Shown here: positions 8,826-16,988 of the stretch, piece by piece | Layout of the letters: the number at the start of each line of letters is the position of its first letter | Numbering within the stretch: position 1 is the stretch's first letter | DNA from: Thioalkalivibrio sp. K90mix | GTDB lineage: Bacteria > Pseudomonadota > Gammaproteobacteria > Ectothiorhodospirales > Ectothiorhodospiraceae | Reading direction: 5' to 3' | Assembly (NCBI RefSeq): GCF_000025545.1 | Contig: NC_013889.1 | Span: forward strand, 2,225,501 to 2,289,500 | DNA: 64,000 bases | The notes under the pieces: model-generated | The model's database searches: none | The model's input: only the letters and a program-made list of their open reading frames with translations | What the model was told of the DNA's origin: nothing | Program-made: the position numbers and the translations under genes

Positions 8826-9425
8826 TCAGGCCTTGTGCCAGATCAGCACCTGGTTGTTGACCGGCATCTCCACGACCTCGGCCCGGCCGAGACTATGCTG
8901 CCCGGCCAGCGCGTCCAGATCGGCGCGGTCGCGCACGCCCATGCCCGGGTCCTGCTGACGCAGCATCGCGTCGAAACGGGCATTGGACGACGCCGTGTGC
9001 GTGCCGTCATGCGCGAACGGGCCGTACAGCGCAAAAATGCCGCCCGGCGCCAGCACCCGCCCCACGCCAGCAAAAAAGACCTCGACCGCCGGCCAGTGCA
9101 TGATGTGCACGGTATTCGCGCTGTAAACGTAGTCGAAAGGCCCCTCGGGCCAGGGGTCGGCCACCACGTCCAGCGCCACGGGCGCCCGCAGATTCGGCAG
9201 CGCCGCGTCCGCGCGCCAGGCCTCCACCCCCGGGAGATTCTCCGCGACATCGCTCGGGAGCCAGTCAAGGTGTGGCAGGGCGCCGGCGAAGTACGCCGCG
9301 TGCTGCCCTGTTCCCGCCCCGACCTCCAGCACACGCCCCGGTGCGGCAAAACGCTCGCGCAACACGGACAGGATGGGGTCGCGGTTCTCCTCCGCGGCTG
9401 GGGCGTACGGCTTGTGTCGGGACAT
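8826..9425 (-). CDS. DUF938 family SAM-dependent methyltransferase
   Basis: A 199 aa class I methyltransferase-fold protein. The SAM-binding loop VLEVGAGTGQHA is at residues 32-43, with an acidic strand end near WLPSDV. The family-specific stretch YSANTVHIMHWPAVE follows. DUF938 proteins have no assigned substrate. Two ATG codons stand side by side; the one at 9425 has GGAG at the better spacing, while 9428 would add one Met. It converges with holC and diverges from the BFN-PDZ gene. Confidence 0.88.
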   Translation of the reverse strand: MSRHKPYAPAAEENRDPILSVLRERFAAPGRVLEVGAGTGQHAAYFAGALPHLDWLPSDVAENLPGVEAWRADAALPNLRAPVALDVVADPWPEGPFDYVYSANTVHIMHWPAVEVFFAGVGRVLAPGGIFALYGPFAHDGTHTASSNARFDAMLRQQDPGMGVRDRADLDALAGQHSLGRAEVVEMPVNNQVLIWHKA

Positions 9426-9515
9426 CATCTCTCCTGCATACGATTTCGGGTCATTCTGGACGCACCCGGGGCGGACTGCCATGATCGAGGGACATCCCGA
9501 CCACAGGCCCGCCCC

Positions 9516-10382
9516 ATGTCGCACCCCCGCTGGTTTGCCTGGCCCCGAGTCCTGATCGTTTCCCTGGCGCTCACCCTCGCGCTCGCCGCCAGTGACGCGC
9601 TCGCCCGCGAAGTCGATCCGGAGGCACTGGAACGCGTGCTGCCGGTGGAACTGGCGACGGTCGGCATGGACGCCCAGACCGGCGCTCCGATCGCCCTGCT
9701 GCGCGACCCCGACTCCGGCGAGGTGGTACCGATCGTGATCGGCCCCGACCAGGCGCAGGCCATCCTGCTGGCGATGCATGAGGTCCAGCTGTCGCGCCCG
9801 CAGACGCACGACCTGATGATCAATCTGCTGGAGGAACTGGATGCCACCCTGGAGCGCGTGATCGTCGACGGCCTGGTCGACGGCACCTACCTTGGCTGGC
9901 TGGAGCTGCGCGTGGAAGGCGAGGACGAACCGCGCTACATCGACACCCGCCCCAGTGACGGCCTGGCCCTGGCCGTGCGCACCGGTGCCACGATTGCGGT
10001 CTCGCCCGACGTCCTCGAGGCCGACGTGCCGTTCGAATACAGCCCGCCCGGCGACGACGAGGTGGTGACCGCGCTCGGCATCACCGTGATCGCGGTGCGC
10101 GACGACCTGCGCGAGGCACTGGAACTGCCGGATGAACCCGGCGTGCTGGTCAGCCGCGCCCAGGGCGCTGCCGCAGCCGCCGGCCTGGCGCAGGGCGCGC
10201 TGATCCTGGAGGTAAACGGGCAAACTCCCGAGACCCCGATCGAATTCCTGGATGCGGTCTCCGAGACCCCGGATGGCGAAGAGGCGGAGATCCGCTTCTG
10301 GCTGGACGGCGAGGAACAGACCATCACTCTGCCCACCGACGTCCCGCAGATCGAAGAGTCGGACGACGCGCTGGCCGTGTAG
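9516..10382 (+). CDS. Exported bifunctional-nuclease (BFN/DUF151) domain protein with C-terminal PDZ
   Basis: A 288 aa protein. Residues 1-30 look like a Sec signal peptide with a cleavage zone ASDALA-RE. Residues about 38-165 match the BFN/DUF151 fold (VELATVGMDAQTGAPIALL, PIVIGPDQAQAI, DTRPSDGLALAVRTGA). Residues about 195-275 read as a PDZ domain with EPGVLVSRAQGAAAAAGL and GALILEVNGQ. BFN domains elsewhere are cytoplasmic or plant nuclear proteins with reported nuclease activity, so a periplasmic copy with a PDZ domain may have another role. The start at 9516 gives the complete signal peptide. No ribosome site is obvious. Confidence 0.85.
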   Translation: MSHPRWFAWPRVLIVSLALTLALAASDALAREVDPEALERVLPVELATVGMDAQTGAPIALLRDPDSGEVVPIVIGPDQAQAILLAMHEVQLSRPQTHDLMINLLEELDATLERVIVDGLVDGTYLGWLELRVEGEDEPRYIDTRPSDGLALAVRTGATIAVSPDVLEADVPFEYSPPGDDEVVTALGITVIAVRDDLREALELPDEPGVLVSRAQGAAAAAGLAQGALILEVNGQTPETPIEFLDAVSETPDGEEAEIRFWLDGEEQTITLPTDVPQIEESDDALAV

Positions 10383-10403
10383 CGGAACTGGCCAGGAAAG
10401 AAG

Positions 10404-12062
10404 TCAGTCGGCAGTCGGCAGCCGCGGGCGCAGCCAGTCCAGCGTCGCGGCCGTGGCCGCGTCCGGCTGCCCGCCCTCGCCGCGCAGGGCCTGGAGGGCC
10501 TCACCCGCCAGCTGCTTGCCAAGCTCCACGCCCCACTGGTCGAAGGCATTGATACCCCAGAGCGTCGCGAGCACATAGATCTTGTGCTCGTACAGCGCGA
10601 TCAGCGCCCCGAGCGTGGCCGGATCGAGTTGCTCGAGCAGGATCACGGTGCTGGGCCGGTTGCCCGGGAAAGTCCGGTGCGGGGCCAGGGCATCGATCTG
10701 CTTGGGGGCGGTCCCGGCCGCGGCCATCTCCGCGCGCACCGTGCCCTCGTCCTTGCCGAGCGCCAGGGCCTGCGCCTGCGCTACCAGGTTCGCCAGCAGC
10801 AGCGGGTGCTGGGCCGGCAGGTCGTGTTCCGGCCGGGCCACGCCGATAAATTCCGCCGGGATCACCCGCGTACCCTGATGGAGCAGCTGAAAGAACGCGT
10901 GCTGGCCATCGGTGCCGACCGCCCCCCAGACGATGCTGCCGGTATCCTCCTCCACCGGGCGGCCATCCAGACGCACCCGCTTGCCGAGACTCTCCATCTC
11001 TGCCTGCTGCAGATAGGCGGGCAGCAGGGCCAGGCGCTCGTCATAGGGCAGGACCGCGCGGGCGCAGGCCCCCAGCAGGTTCTGGTTCCAGTAGTCGACC
11101 AGGGCCATGCGTACGGCGGCGTTGTCGGCGAGGGGCGTGGCGCGCACGTGCTCGTCCATCATGTGCGCCCCGCCGAGGAAGGCGCGGAAGCCATCCATGC
11201 CCAGCAGCAGCGCCACCGGCAGACCGATCACCGACCACACCGAATAGCGCCCGCCCACCCAGTCCCAGAAGCCGAACATGTTGGCCGGGTCGATCCCGAA
11301 CGCCACCACCCGCTCGCGCGCGGTGGACACCGCGACGAAGTGGCGCGCGACCGCCTCCTCGGGAAAGTGGCCAAGCAGCCAGTCACGCGCGGCGCGGGCG
11401 TTGGTCAGGGTCTCCTGCGTGCCGAAGGTCTTGGAGGCGACGATGAACAGAGTCGTCTCGGGGTCGGCCTCGCGCAGCTCGGCGGACAGTGCGGCGCCAT
11501 CCACGTTGGAGACAAAGCGCACGGTTAGCGGATCGCCCTCGGCGGTCGGCCGCGCGTGTGCGGCCAGTGCACGACAGACCATGCGCGGGCCCAGGTCGGA
11601 GCCGCCAATACCGATATTGACCACGCGCCGGATCGGGCGCCCGGTATGGCCCATATGCTCACCCGTGTGGACCCGCCGCACGAAGGCCTCCATGCGCTCG
11701 AGTTCCGCATGCACCACACGCGCCAGGTCCTCGCCTTCGACCTCGCAGCACGCCCCGGGCGGCAGGCGCAGCGCTGAATGCAGAGCCGCCCGCCCCTCGG
11801 TGATGTTCACGCGCTCGCCCGAGAACAGGCGCTCCAGGGCCCCGGACACACCGCAGCGGTTCGCGTGCGCCGCCAGGGCCTGCCACGCCGGACCGTCCAG
11901 CCGCTGGCGCGTCCAGTCCAGGCGCAGCCCCGCGATCTCCTGCACATCCCGCTGCACCCGGCCCGAGTCCTCTTCCAGCAGGTTTCGCAGGGGGCACTCG
12001 TTCAGCCGCTCTGCATGTGCAGCCAGATCATCACTCCGTGCCCCTTCGTTCCCTGAGATCAT
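10404..12062 (-). CDS. pgi: Glucose-6-phosphate isomerase
   Basis: Interconverts glucose-6-phosphate and fructose-6-phosphate in glycolysis and gluconeogenesis. The 552 aa length is typical of the long proteobacterial form. Signatures are VNIGIGGSDLGPRMV, SKTFGTQETLTNA, GRYSVWSVIGLP, HQGTRVIPAEFIG and the C-terminal INAFDQWGVELGK. ATG at 12062 has AAGGGG eight bases upstream; longer upstream ORF sequence lacks family similarity. It diverges from glgA, which consumes glucose units, so the pair forms a sugar-storage locus. Confidence 0.96.
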   Translation of the reverse strand: MISGNEGARSDDLAAHAERLNECPLRNLLEEDSGRVQRDVQEIAGLRLDWTRQRLDGPAWQALAAHANRCGVSGALERLFSGERVNITEGRAALHSALRLPPGACCEVEGEDLARVVHAELERMEAFVRRVHTGEHMGHTGRPIRRVVNIGIGGSDLGPRMVCRALAAHARPTAEGDPLTVRFVSNVDGAALSAELREADPETTLFIVASKTFGTQETLTNARAARDWLLGHFPEEAVARHFVAVSTARERVVAFGIDPANMFGFWDWVGGRYSVWSVIGLPVALLLGMDGFRAFLGGAHMMDEHVRATPLADNAAVRMALVDYWNQNLLGACARAVLPYDERLALLPAYLQQAEMESLGKRVRLDGRPVEEDTGSIVWGAVGTDGQHAFFQLLHQGTRVIPAEFIGVARPEHDLPAQHPLLLANLVAQAQALALGKDEGTVRAEMAAAGTAPKQIDALAPHRTFPGNRPSTVILLEQLDPATLGALIALYEHKIYVLATLWGINAFDQWGVELGKQLAGEALQALRGEGGQPDAATAATLDWLRPRLPTAD

Positions 12063-12215
12063 CCGTGTGCCCCTTGCGATGGTGACTCCAGATTGCCGCG
12101 CGCCGCCCAGCCGTTCAATGCCCCGGCGCCCCATATCGCTCCGGGCGCCTGCGTTACACTCTTGGAAACGCAACCGGGGCTCCCGGTTCCACCCGTGTTT
12201 CCCCAGGAAATTGTT

Positions 12216-13691
12216 ATGCGCATCCTTTTCGCCAGCAGCGAGGCGTACGGCCTCACCAAGACCGGGGGCCTCGCCGACGTCAGCGCCAGTCTGCCCGTTG
12301 CCCTGCGCCGGCGGCGGCAGGACGTACGGCTGGTCGTACCCGGCTATCCGGAGGCCTGCAGCCAGCTGGCCCACGCGCAACCCTTGCCCGGCCCCCCGGA
12401 TGCGCCCTGGCAGCTGATTGAAGGCCATCTGCCCGGTACCAAACTGCCGGTCTACCTGGTCGACTGGCCGGAGTATTTCCAGCGGGCCGGCAACCCCTAC
12501 AGCGCCAGCAATGGCACGGACTGGCCGGACAACGCCCAGCGTTTCGCCGGATTCGCCCGGGCGATCACCGCCATCGCCCGCGACGCGGCCGGGCTCGACT
12601 GGGCACCGGAACTGGTGCACCTGAACGACTGGCAGACCGGCCTGGTGCCCGTGTTCCTGGACCCCGAGCGCAGTGGCGCCCCGCGCCCGCGCACGATCTT
12701 CACGATCCACAACCTCGCCTATCAGGGCCTGTTCCCGGCGCAGGCGATGGACGATCTTGGGCTGCCGTCCGATCTGTGGACCCCGGACGCCCTGGAGTTC
12801 CACGACCAGTTGTCGTTCATGAAGGCCGGACTGGTCTTCGCCGACGCCATCACCACCGTCTCGCCCACCTACGCCCGCGAGATCCAGGAGCCGGAATCAG
12901 GCATGGGCCTGGACGGCGTGCTGCGTGCCCGCGCCGCCGACCTCTACGGCATCCTGAACGGGGTCGACTACCGCGCCTGGGATCCGTCCCGCGATCGCCA
13001 CATCGCTCAGCCTTACTCGGCGGAGGACCTGGCCGGCAAGGCCCATAGCAAGGCCGCCCTGCAAAAACGCATGGGACTGGACGTGGACCCCGACGTACCG
13101 CTGCTCGGGCATGTCGGGCGCATGGTCGAGCAAAAGGGCGTGGACCTGATCCATGCGGCCTGCACCCCGTTGCTGGAGGCCGGACGTGTGCAGCTCGCCC
13201 TGGTCGGCTCCGGACAGAAGGACCTGGAACATGCGACCGGCGCCCTGGCCCGGACCTACACCGGCCGCGTCGGGGTGCATATCGGCTACGACGAGCCGCT
13301 GGCGCACCAGATCGAGGCCGGGTCCGACCTGTTCCTGATGCCCTCGCGCTTCGAGCCCTGCGGCCTGAACCAGATGTACAGCCTGCGCTACGGCACCCCG
13401 CCGGTGGTGCATGCCACGGGCGGGCTGGCGGACACCGTGGTGCACGCAAGCCCCGAAAACCTGGCCGACGGCACAGCCACTGGCTTCAGCTTCACGCCCG
13501 ACACGGTCAGCGCCCTGACGCAGGCCCTGGAACGCGCCCTCGAGCTCTACCAGCAGCGCGCCGACGGGCGCTGGGAACAGCTCCTGCGCACCGGCATGAC
13601 CCAGGAATTCGACTGGACCGCGAGTGCCGAGCACTACCTCTCGCTTTATCGCCAACTGGTTCCCCGCAGGCGACAGGCTACGACCGGCTGA
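12216..13691 (+). CDS. glgA: Glycogen synthase GlgA (ADP-glucose starch synthase, GT5)
   Basis: Transfers glucose from ADP-glucose to the growing alpha-1,4-glucan. The 491 aa protein starts MRILFASSEAYGLTKTGGLA; the KTGGLAD motif (15-21) binds ADP-glucose, and the C-terminal PSRFEPCGLNQMYSLRYG is the acceptor/nucleotide half of the GT-B fold. ATG at 12216 has AGGA eight bases upstream. The 153 bp pgi-glgA gap has a weak -10-like TACACT near 12155. No glgB, glgC or glgP is nearby, so the rest of the pathway must lie elsewhere. Confidence 0.96.
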   Translation: MRILFASSEAYGLTKTGGLADVSASLPVALRRRRQDVRLVVPGYPEACSQLAHAQPLPGPPDAPWQLIEGHLPGTKLPVYLVDWPEYFQRAGNPYSASNGTDWPDNAQRFAGFARAITAIARDAAGLDWAPELVHLNDWQTGLVPVFLDPERSGAPRPRTIFTIHNLAYQGLFPAQAMDDLGLPSDLWTPDALEFHDQLSFMKAGLVFADAITTVSPTYAREIQEPESGMGLDGVLRARAADLYGILNGVDYRAWDPSRDRHIAQPYSAEDLAGKAHSKAALQKRMGLDVDPDVPLLGHVGRMVEQKGVDLIHAACTPLLEAGRVQLALVGSGQKDLEHATGALARTYTGRVGVHIGYDEPLAHQIEAGSDLFLMPSRFEPCGLNQMYSLRYGTPPVVHATGGLADTVVHASPENLADGTATGFSFTPDTVSALTQALERALELYQQRADGRWEQLLRTGMTQEFDWTASAEHYLSLYRQLVPRRRQATTG

Positions 13692-13698
13692 TCTGCGC

Positions 13699-13704
13699 TA
13701 TAAT
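13699..13704 (+). promoter_or_regulatory. Candidate -10 box upstream of ppc
   Basis: TATAAT, a perfect sigma-70 -10 hexamer, lies a few bases after the glgA stop and 75 bp before the ppc ATG. No good -35 is found at 16-18 bp spacing, so activity is uncertain. Confidence 0.45.
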
Positions 13705-13734
13705 CATCCTCTTTTCGCGCTAGCAACGTTCCCC

Positions 13735-13762
13735 ACAAGGCCGGCCCATGGGCCGGCCTTGT
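13735..13762. other. Perfect 28 bp palindrome in the ppc leader
   Basis: Two 14-base arms (ACAAGGCCGGCCCA and its exact complement) meet with no spacer, 16 bp before the ppc start and just before its AGAAGGG ribosome site. There is no T-run, so it is not a classical terminator for glgA. It could be a protein-binding palindrome or an mRNA stem beside the ribosome site. Confidence 0.7.
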
Positions 13763-13778
13763 GCGTGCAGAAGGGCTT

Positions 13779-16619
13779 ATGACTCAAACCGACCTAGACG
13801 ACCGATTCCTGCCCAAGGACAAGGAACTGCGCGCCCGCGTGCGCCTGTTCGGCGAACTGCTGGGTAACGTCATTCGCAAGCTGGAAGGCCAGACCGTATT
13901 CGACGCGGTGGAAAAGCTCCGCCGCGGTTTCGTGAGCCTGCGCAAGGACGAAGATCCCCAGCTGCGCCAGCGTCTGATGGCGGACATCACCCATTTTGAC
14001 GCAGCCCTGACCGAACGCGTAATCCGCGCGTTCAGCATCTACTTCAGCCTGGTCAACATCGCCGAGGAAGACCTGTTCTACCGCTGGCGGCGCGCGCAGG
14101 TCTCCAGCGGAGAACCGCTGTGGACCGGTTCGTTCGACCAGACGCTGCGCGAATTGCACAACGAGGGCGTGACCGCCGCCGAACTGGAACGCCTGCTCGC
14201 GGAACTGCACTACCAGCCGGTGTTCACCGCGCACCCCACCGAGGCCCGTCGCCGGACCACGATGGAGAACCAGCGCCGTGTGTTCGAGACGGCCGACCGG
14301 CTCAACCAGCCCGAGCTGGGCGAGGAAGAGCGCCGCCTGATCATCGAGGAGCTGGAGACCCAGATCCAGCTACTGTGGCGCACCAACGAGGTGCGGGTGA
14401 AAAAGCCGCAGGTCCAGGACGAGATCAAGTACGGGCTGTTCTATTTCGAGGAGAGCCTGTTCGAGGCGATACCGCAGTCCTACCGCTTCCTGGAGAAGGC
14501 CATCCGGCGCATCTACGGGGTACACCCCGACGGCAGCCTGCCCGTGCGCATCCCGGCCTTTCTGCACTTCGGCTCCTGGATCGGCGGGGACCGCGACGGC
14601 AACCCGAACGTCACCCCGGAAGTCACCGAACTGGCCTGTCGCCTGGCGATGGAACAGGTCCTGCGCGAATACATCAAGCGGGTCAACCACCTGCGCAATG
14701 TCCTCACCCACTCGGCCTACATGTGCCAACCGTCGCAGGAATTCCTCGACAGCCTGGACGCCGACAGCAACATCGCCAACGCCGTGTTCCACGGCGCCTC
14801 CGACCGTTTCGAGAGCGAGCCGTACCGGCGCAAGCTGTACATCATGCGCTACCGCCTGCGCGAGACGCTGGAGACGGTCTGCCGGCGCATCCAGGGCGAA
14901 GCGGCCGTGCTGCCGACCAACAGCGCCTACGCCGACGCCGATGCCTTTCTGCAGGACCTGAACCTGATCCGCGACTCGCTGATCAGCCATGGCGACCGCA
15001 ACATCGCCTCCGGCGCGCTGACCGACCTGATCCGCCTGGTCGAGACCTGCGGCTTCCACCTGCATCACCTGGATGTGCGCCAGGAGTCCACGGTCCATGG
15101 CGAGGCCGTCGCCCAGCTGCTGCAGCAACTGGCCCCGGAGGTCGACTACAACACGCTGGACGAGTCCGACCGTCAGAAGGTCCTGAGCGATCTGATCGCG
15201 GCACCGGCGCTGGCCGATCTGAATCGCGAGGCCCTCGACGAGGGCGCGCTGGAGACCCTGCGCGTATTCGAGGTCATCCAGGCGATGCGCCGCGAGATCG
15301 GTCCGGACGGCATCGGCACCTATGTGATCTCGATGACCCATGCCGCCTCGCATGTGCTGGAGGTCCTGCTGCTGGGCCGTCTGGCGGGGCTGGCCGGCGA
15401 AGACGAGAGCGGCGAGCCGTTCTGCCACCTGCGCATCTCGCCACTGTTCGAGACCATCGAGGACCTGCTGCACGTCGAGGATGTGCTGGAGGGCCTGCTG
15501 TCCAACCCGGTCTATGCCCGCCTGCTGACCGCCTCCGGCAACGTCCAGGACGTGATGCTTGGCTACTCCGACTCCTGCAAGGATGGCGGCATCCTCGCCT
15601 CCAGCTGGAACCTCTACGAGGCGCAGAAGAAGATCGTCGGGATCACCGACCGCTTTGGCGTGCGCTGCCAGCTGTTCCACGGGCGCGGCGGCACCGTGGG
15701 CCGCGGTGGCGGCCCGACCCATGAGTCCATCCTCGCCCAGCCCCCGGCCACCGTGCAGGGGCGGATCAAGTTCACCGAGCAGGGCGAGGTACTGTCGTAC
15801 AAGTACTCCAATGCAGAGACCGCGGTCTACGAACTGGGCATGGGGGCGACCGGTCTGATGCTCGCCTCGCGCAGCCTGATCCGCCCGGCACGCCAGGACC
15901 GTGACGAATACCGCGCCACGATGGACGAGCTGGCCCGTGCCGGCGAGGATGCCTACCGCGACCTGATCGACCGCACACCGGGGATTCTCGACTACTTCTA
16001 CGAGATCACCCCGGTGCAGGAGATCGGTTTCCTGAACATCGGCTCGCGGCCCTCGCACCGGCGCAAGACGGACCGTTCCAAGAGCTCGATACGGGCGATC
16101 CCCTGGGTGTTCGGCTGGGCGCAGTCGCGCCATACCCTGCCCGCCTGGTACGGGATCGGATCGGCGCTGGAGCAGTGGCGGGGCGAGGATCCGGCACGCC
16201 TGGAACAGCTGCAGCGGATGTACCAGGAGTGGCCGTTCTTCCGGTCCCTGCTGTCAAACTGCCAGATGGCGCTGACCAAGGCCGACATGCGCACCGCGGC
16301 CGAGTACGCGCGCCTTTGCAGCGATCCGGCACTGGCCGAGCGCCTGTACTCGCGCGTACGCGAGGAACACACGCGCACGGTCAACGAGGTCCTGCGCGTC
16401 GCCCGGCTGGACAACCTGATGGACGAGACGCCGCTGCTGGCGCGCTCGCTGCAACGGCGCAACCCGTATCTGGACCCGCTCAACAGCATCCAGATCCACC
16501 TGCTGCGCGAGTCGCGTCAGTTCGATGCCCAGGCCGACGATGACGCGGACAACCCCTGGCTGTCGCCACTGCTGCGCTCGATCAACGCGATCGCCGCCGG
16601 GATGCGCAACACGGGCTGA
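13779..16619 (+). CDS. ppc: Phosphoenolpyruvate carboxylase
   Basis: Fixes bicarbonate onto PEP to make oxaloacetate, an anaplerotic step. The 946 aa enzyme contains the catalytic TAHPTEARRRT (H152), GGDRDGNPNVT, GYSDSCKDGG, the HGRGGTVGRGGGPTHESIL loop and FGWAQSRHTLPAWYG. The C-terminus MRNTG is complete and family-like. ATG at 13779 (MTQTDLDD) has AGAAGGG upstream; a GTG at 13761 would put the start inside the leader palindrome. It follows glgA by 87 bp. Confidence 0.97.
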   Translation: MTQTDLDDRFLPKDKELRARVRLFGELLGNVIRKLEGQTVFDAVEKLRRGFVSLRKDEDPQLRQRLMADITHFDAALTERVIRAFSIYFSLVNIAEEDLFYRWRRAQVSSGEPLWTGSFDQTLRELHNEGVTAAELERLLAELHYQPVFTAHPTEARRRTTMENQRRVFETADRLNQPELGEEERRLIIEELETQIQLLWRTNEVRVKKPQVQDEIKYGLFYFEESLFEAIPQSYRFLEKAIRRIYGVHPDGSLPVRIPAFLHFGSWIGGDRDGNPNVTPEVTELACRLAMEQVLREYIKRVNHLRNVLTHSAYMCQPSQEFLDSLDADSNIANAVFHGASDRFESEPYRRKLYIMRYRLRETLETVCRRIQGEAAVLPTNSAYADADAFLQDLNLIRDSLISHGDRNIASGALTDLIRLVETCGFHLHHLDVRQESTVHGEAVAQLLQQLAPEVDYNTLDESDRQKVLSDLIAAPALADLNREALDEGALETLRVFEVIQAMRREIGPDGIGTYVISMTHAASHVLEVLLLGRLAGLAGEDESGEPFCHLRISPLFETIEDLLHVEDVLEGLLSNPVYARLLTASGNVQDVMLGYSDSCKDGGILASSWNLYEAQKKIVGITDRFGVRCQLFHGRGGTVGRGGGPTHESILAQPPATVQGRIKFTEQGEVLSYKYSNAETAVYELGMGATGLMLASRSLIRPARQDRDEYRATMDELARAGEDAYRDLIDRTPGILDYFYEITPVQEIGFLNIGSRPSHRRKTDRSKSSIRAIPWVFGWAQSRHTLPAWYGIGSALEQWRGEDPARLEQLQRMYQEWPFFRSLLSNCQMALTKADMRTAAEYARLCSDPALAERLYSRVREEHTRTVNEVLRVARLDNLMDETPLLARSLQRRNPYLDPLNSIQIHLLRESRQFDAQADDDADNPWLSPLLRSINAIAAGMRNTG

Positions 16620-16673
16620 ACACAGTCATCCGCCCCCGCGCTGGACCGGGGGGCGGTGCGCACCGCCTTGCGT

Positions 16674-16679
16674 TAGAAT
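16674..16679 (+). promoter_or_regulatory. Candidate -10 box for a possibly leaderless mRNA
   Basis: TAGAAT lies only six bases before the ATG at 16686, and no Shine-Dalgarno is seen. Initiation about seven bases after the box would start the transcript on the start codon. A GC stem (about 16631-16657) follows ppc just upstream. No good -35 is present. Confidence 0.35.
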
Positions 16680-16685
16680 CGCGGC

Positions 16686-16967
16686 ATGCGCCTGCTGCTG
16701 CTCATCGTTGCCATCGTCGCTGTCTTTCTGGCGGTCCGCACCCTGGTGCGCTCCACCAGCGCACGCAAGGAGTCCGTCTCGCGTGACACCCGCCCCGAAC
16801 GCCTGAAGGAAGGCGGCGCGGTGATTCGTTGCGCCTACTGTGGCGTACACGTCCCGGAGGCCGAGGCCCACCGCGATGGCGATCGCCTCTACTGCTCCCC
16901 GCAACACGCCGAGATCGACCGCAACCGGCAGAACGCCGGGCCCGGTTCCGACTCGGGCGCCGACTGA
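16686..16967 (+). CDS. PP0621-family small membrane protein with zinc-ribbon-like motif
   Basis: A 93 aa protein. Residues 1-17 (MRLLLLIVAIVAVFLAV) form one membrane anchor. A basic linker follows, then CAYCGVHVPEAEAHRDG and LYCSPQHAE, which together give a Cys-x2-Cys ... Cys pattern suited to binding zinc. Proteins of this type are commonly encoded directly before pilS in gammaproteobacteria, as here (21 bp gap). The function is not established; a role in type IV pilus control is only suggested by position. Confidence 0.8.
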   Translation: MRLLLLIVAIVAVFLAVRTLVRSTSARKESVSRDTRPERLKEGGAVIRCAYCGVHVPEAEAHRDGDRLYCSPQHAEIDRNRQNAGPGSDSGAD

Positions 16968-16988
16968 TCCAGCGGGAGGTCGGCATCC

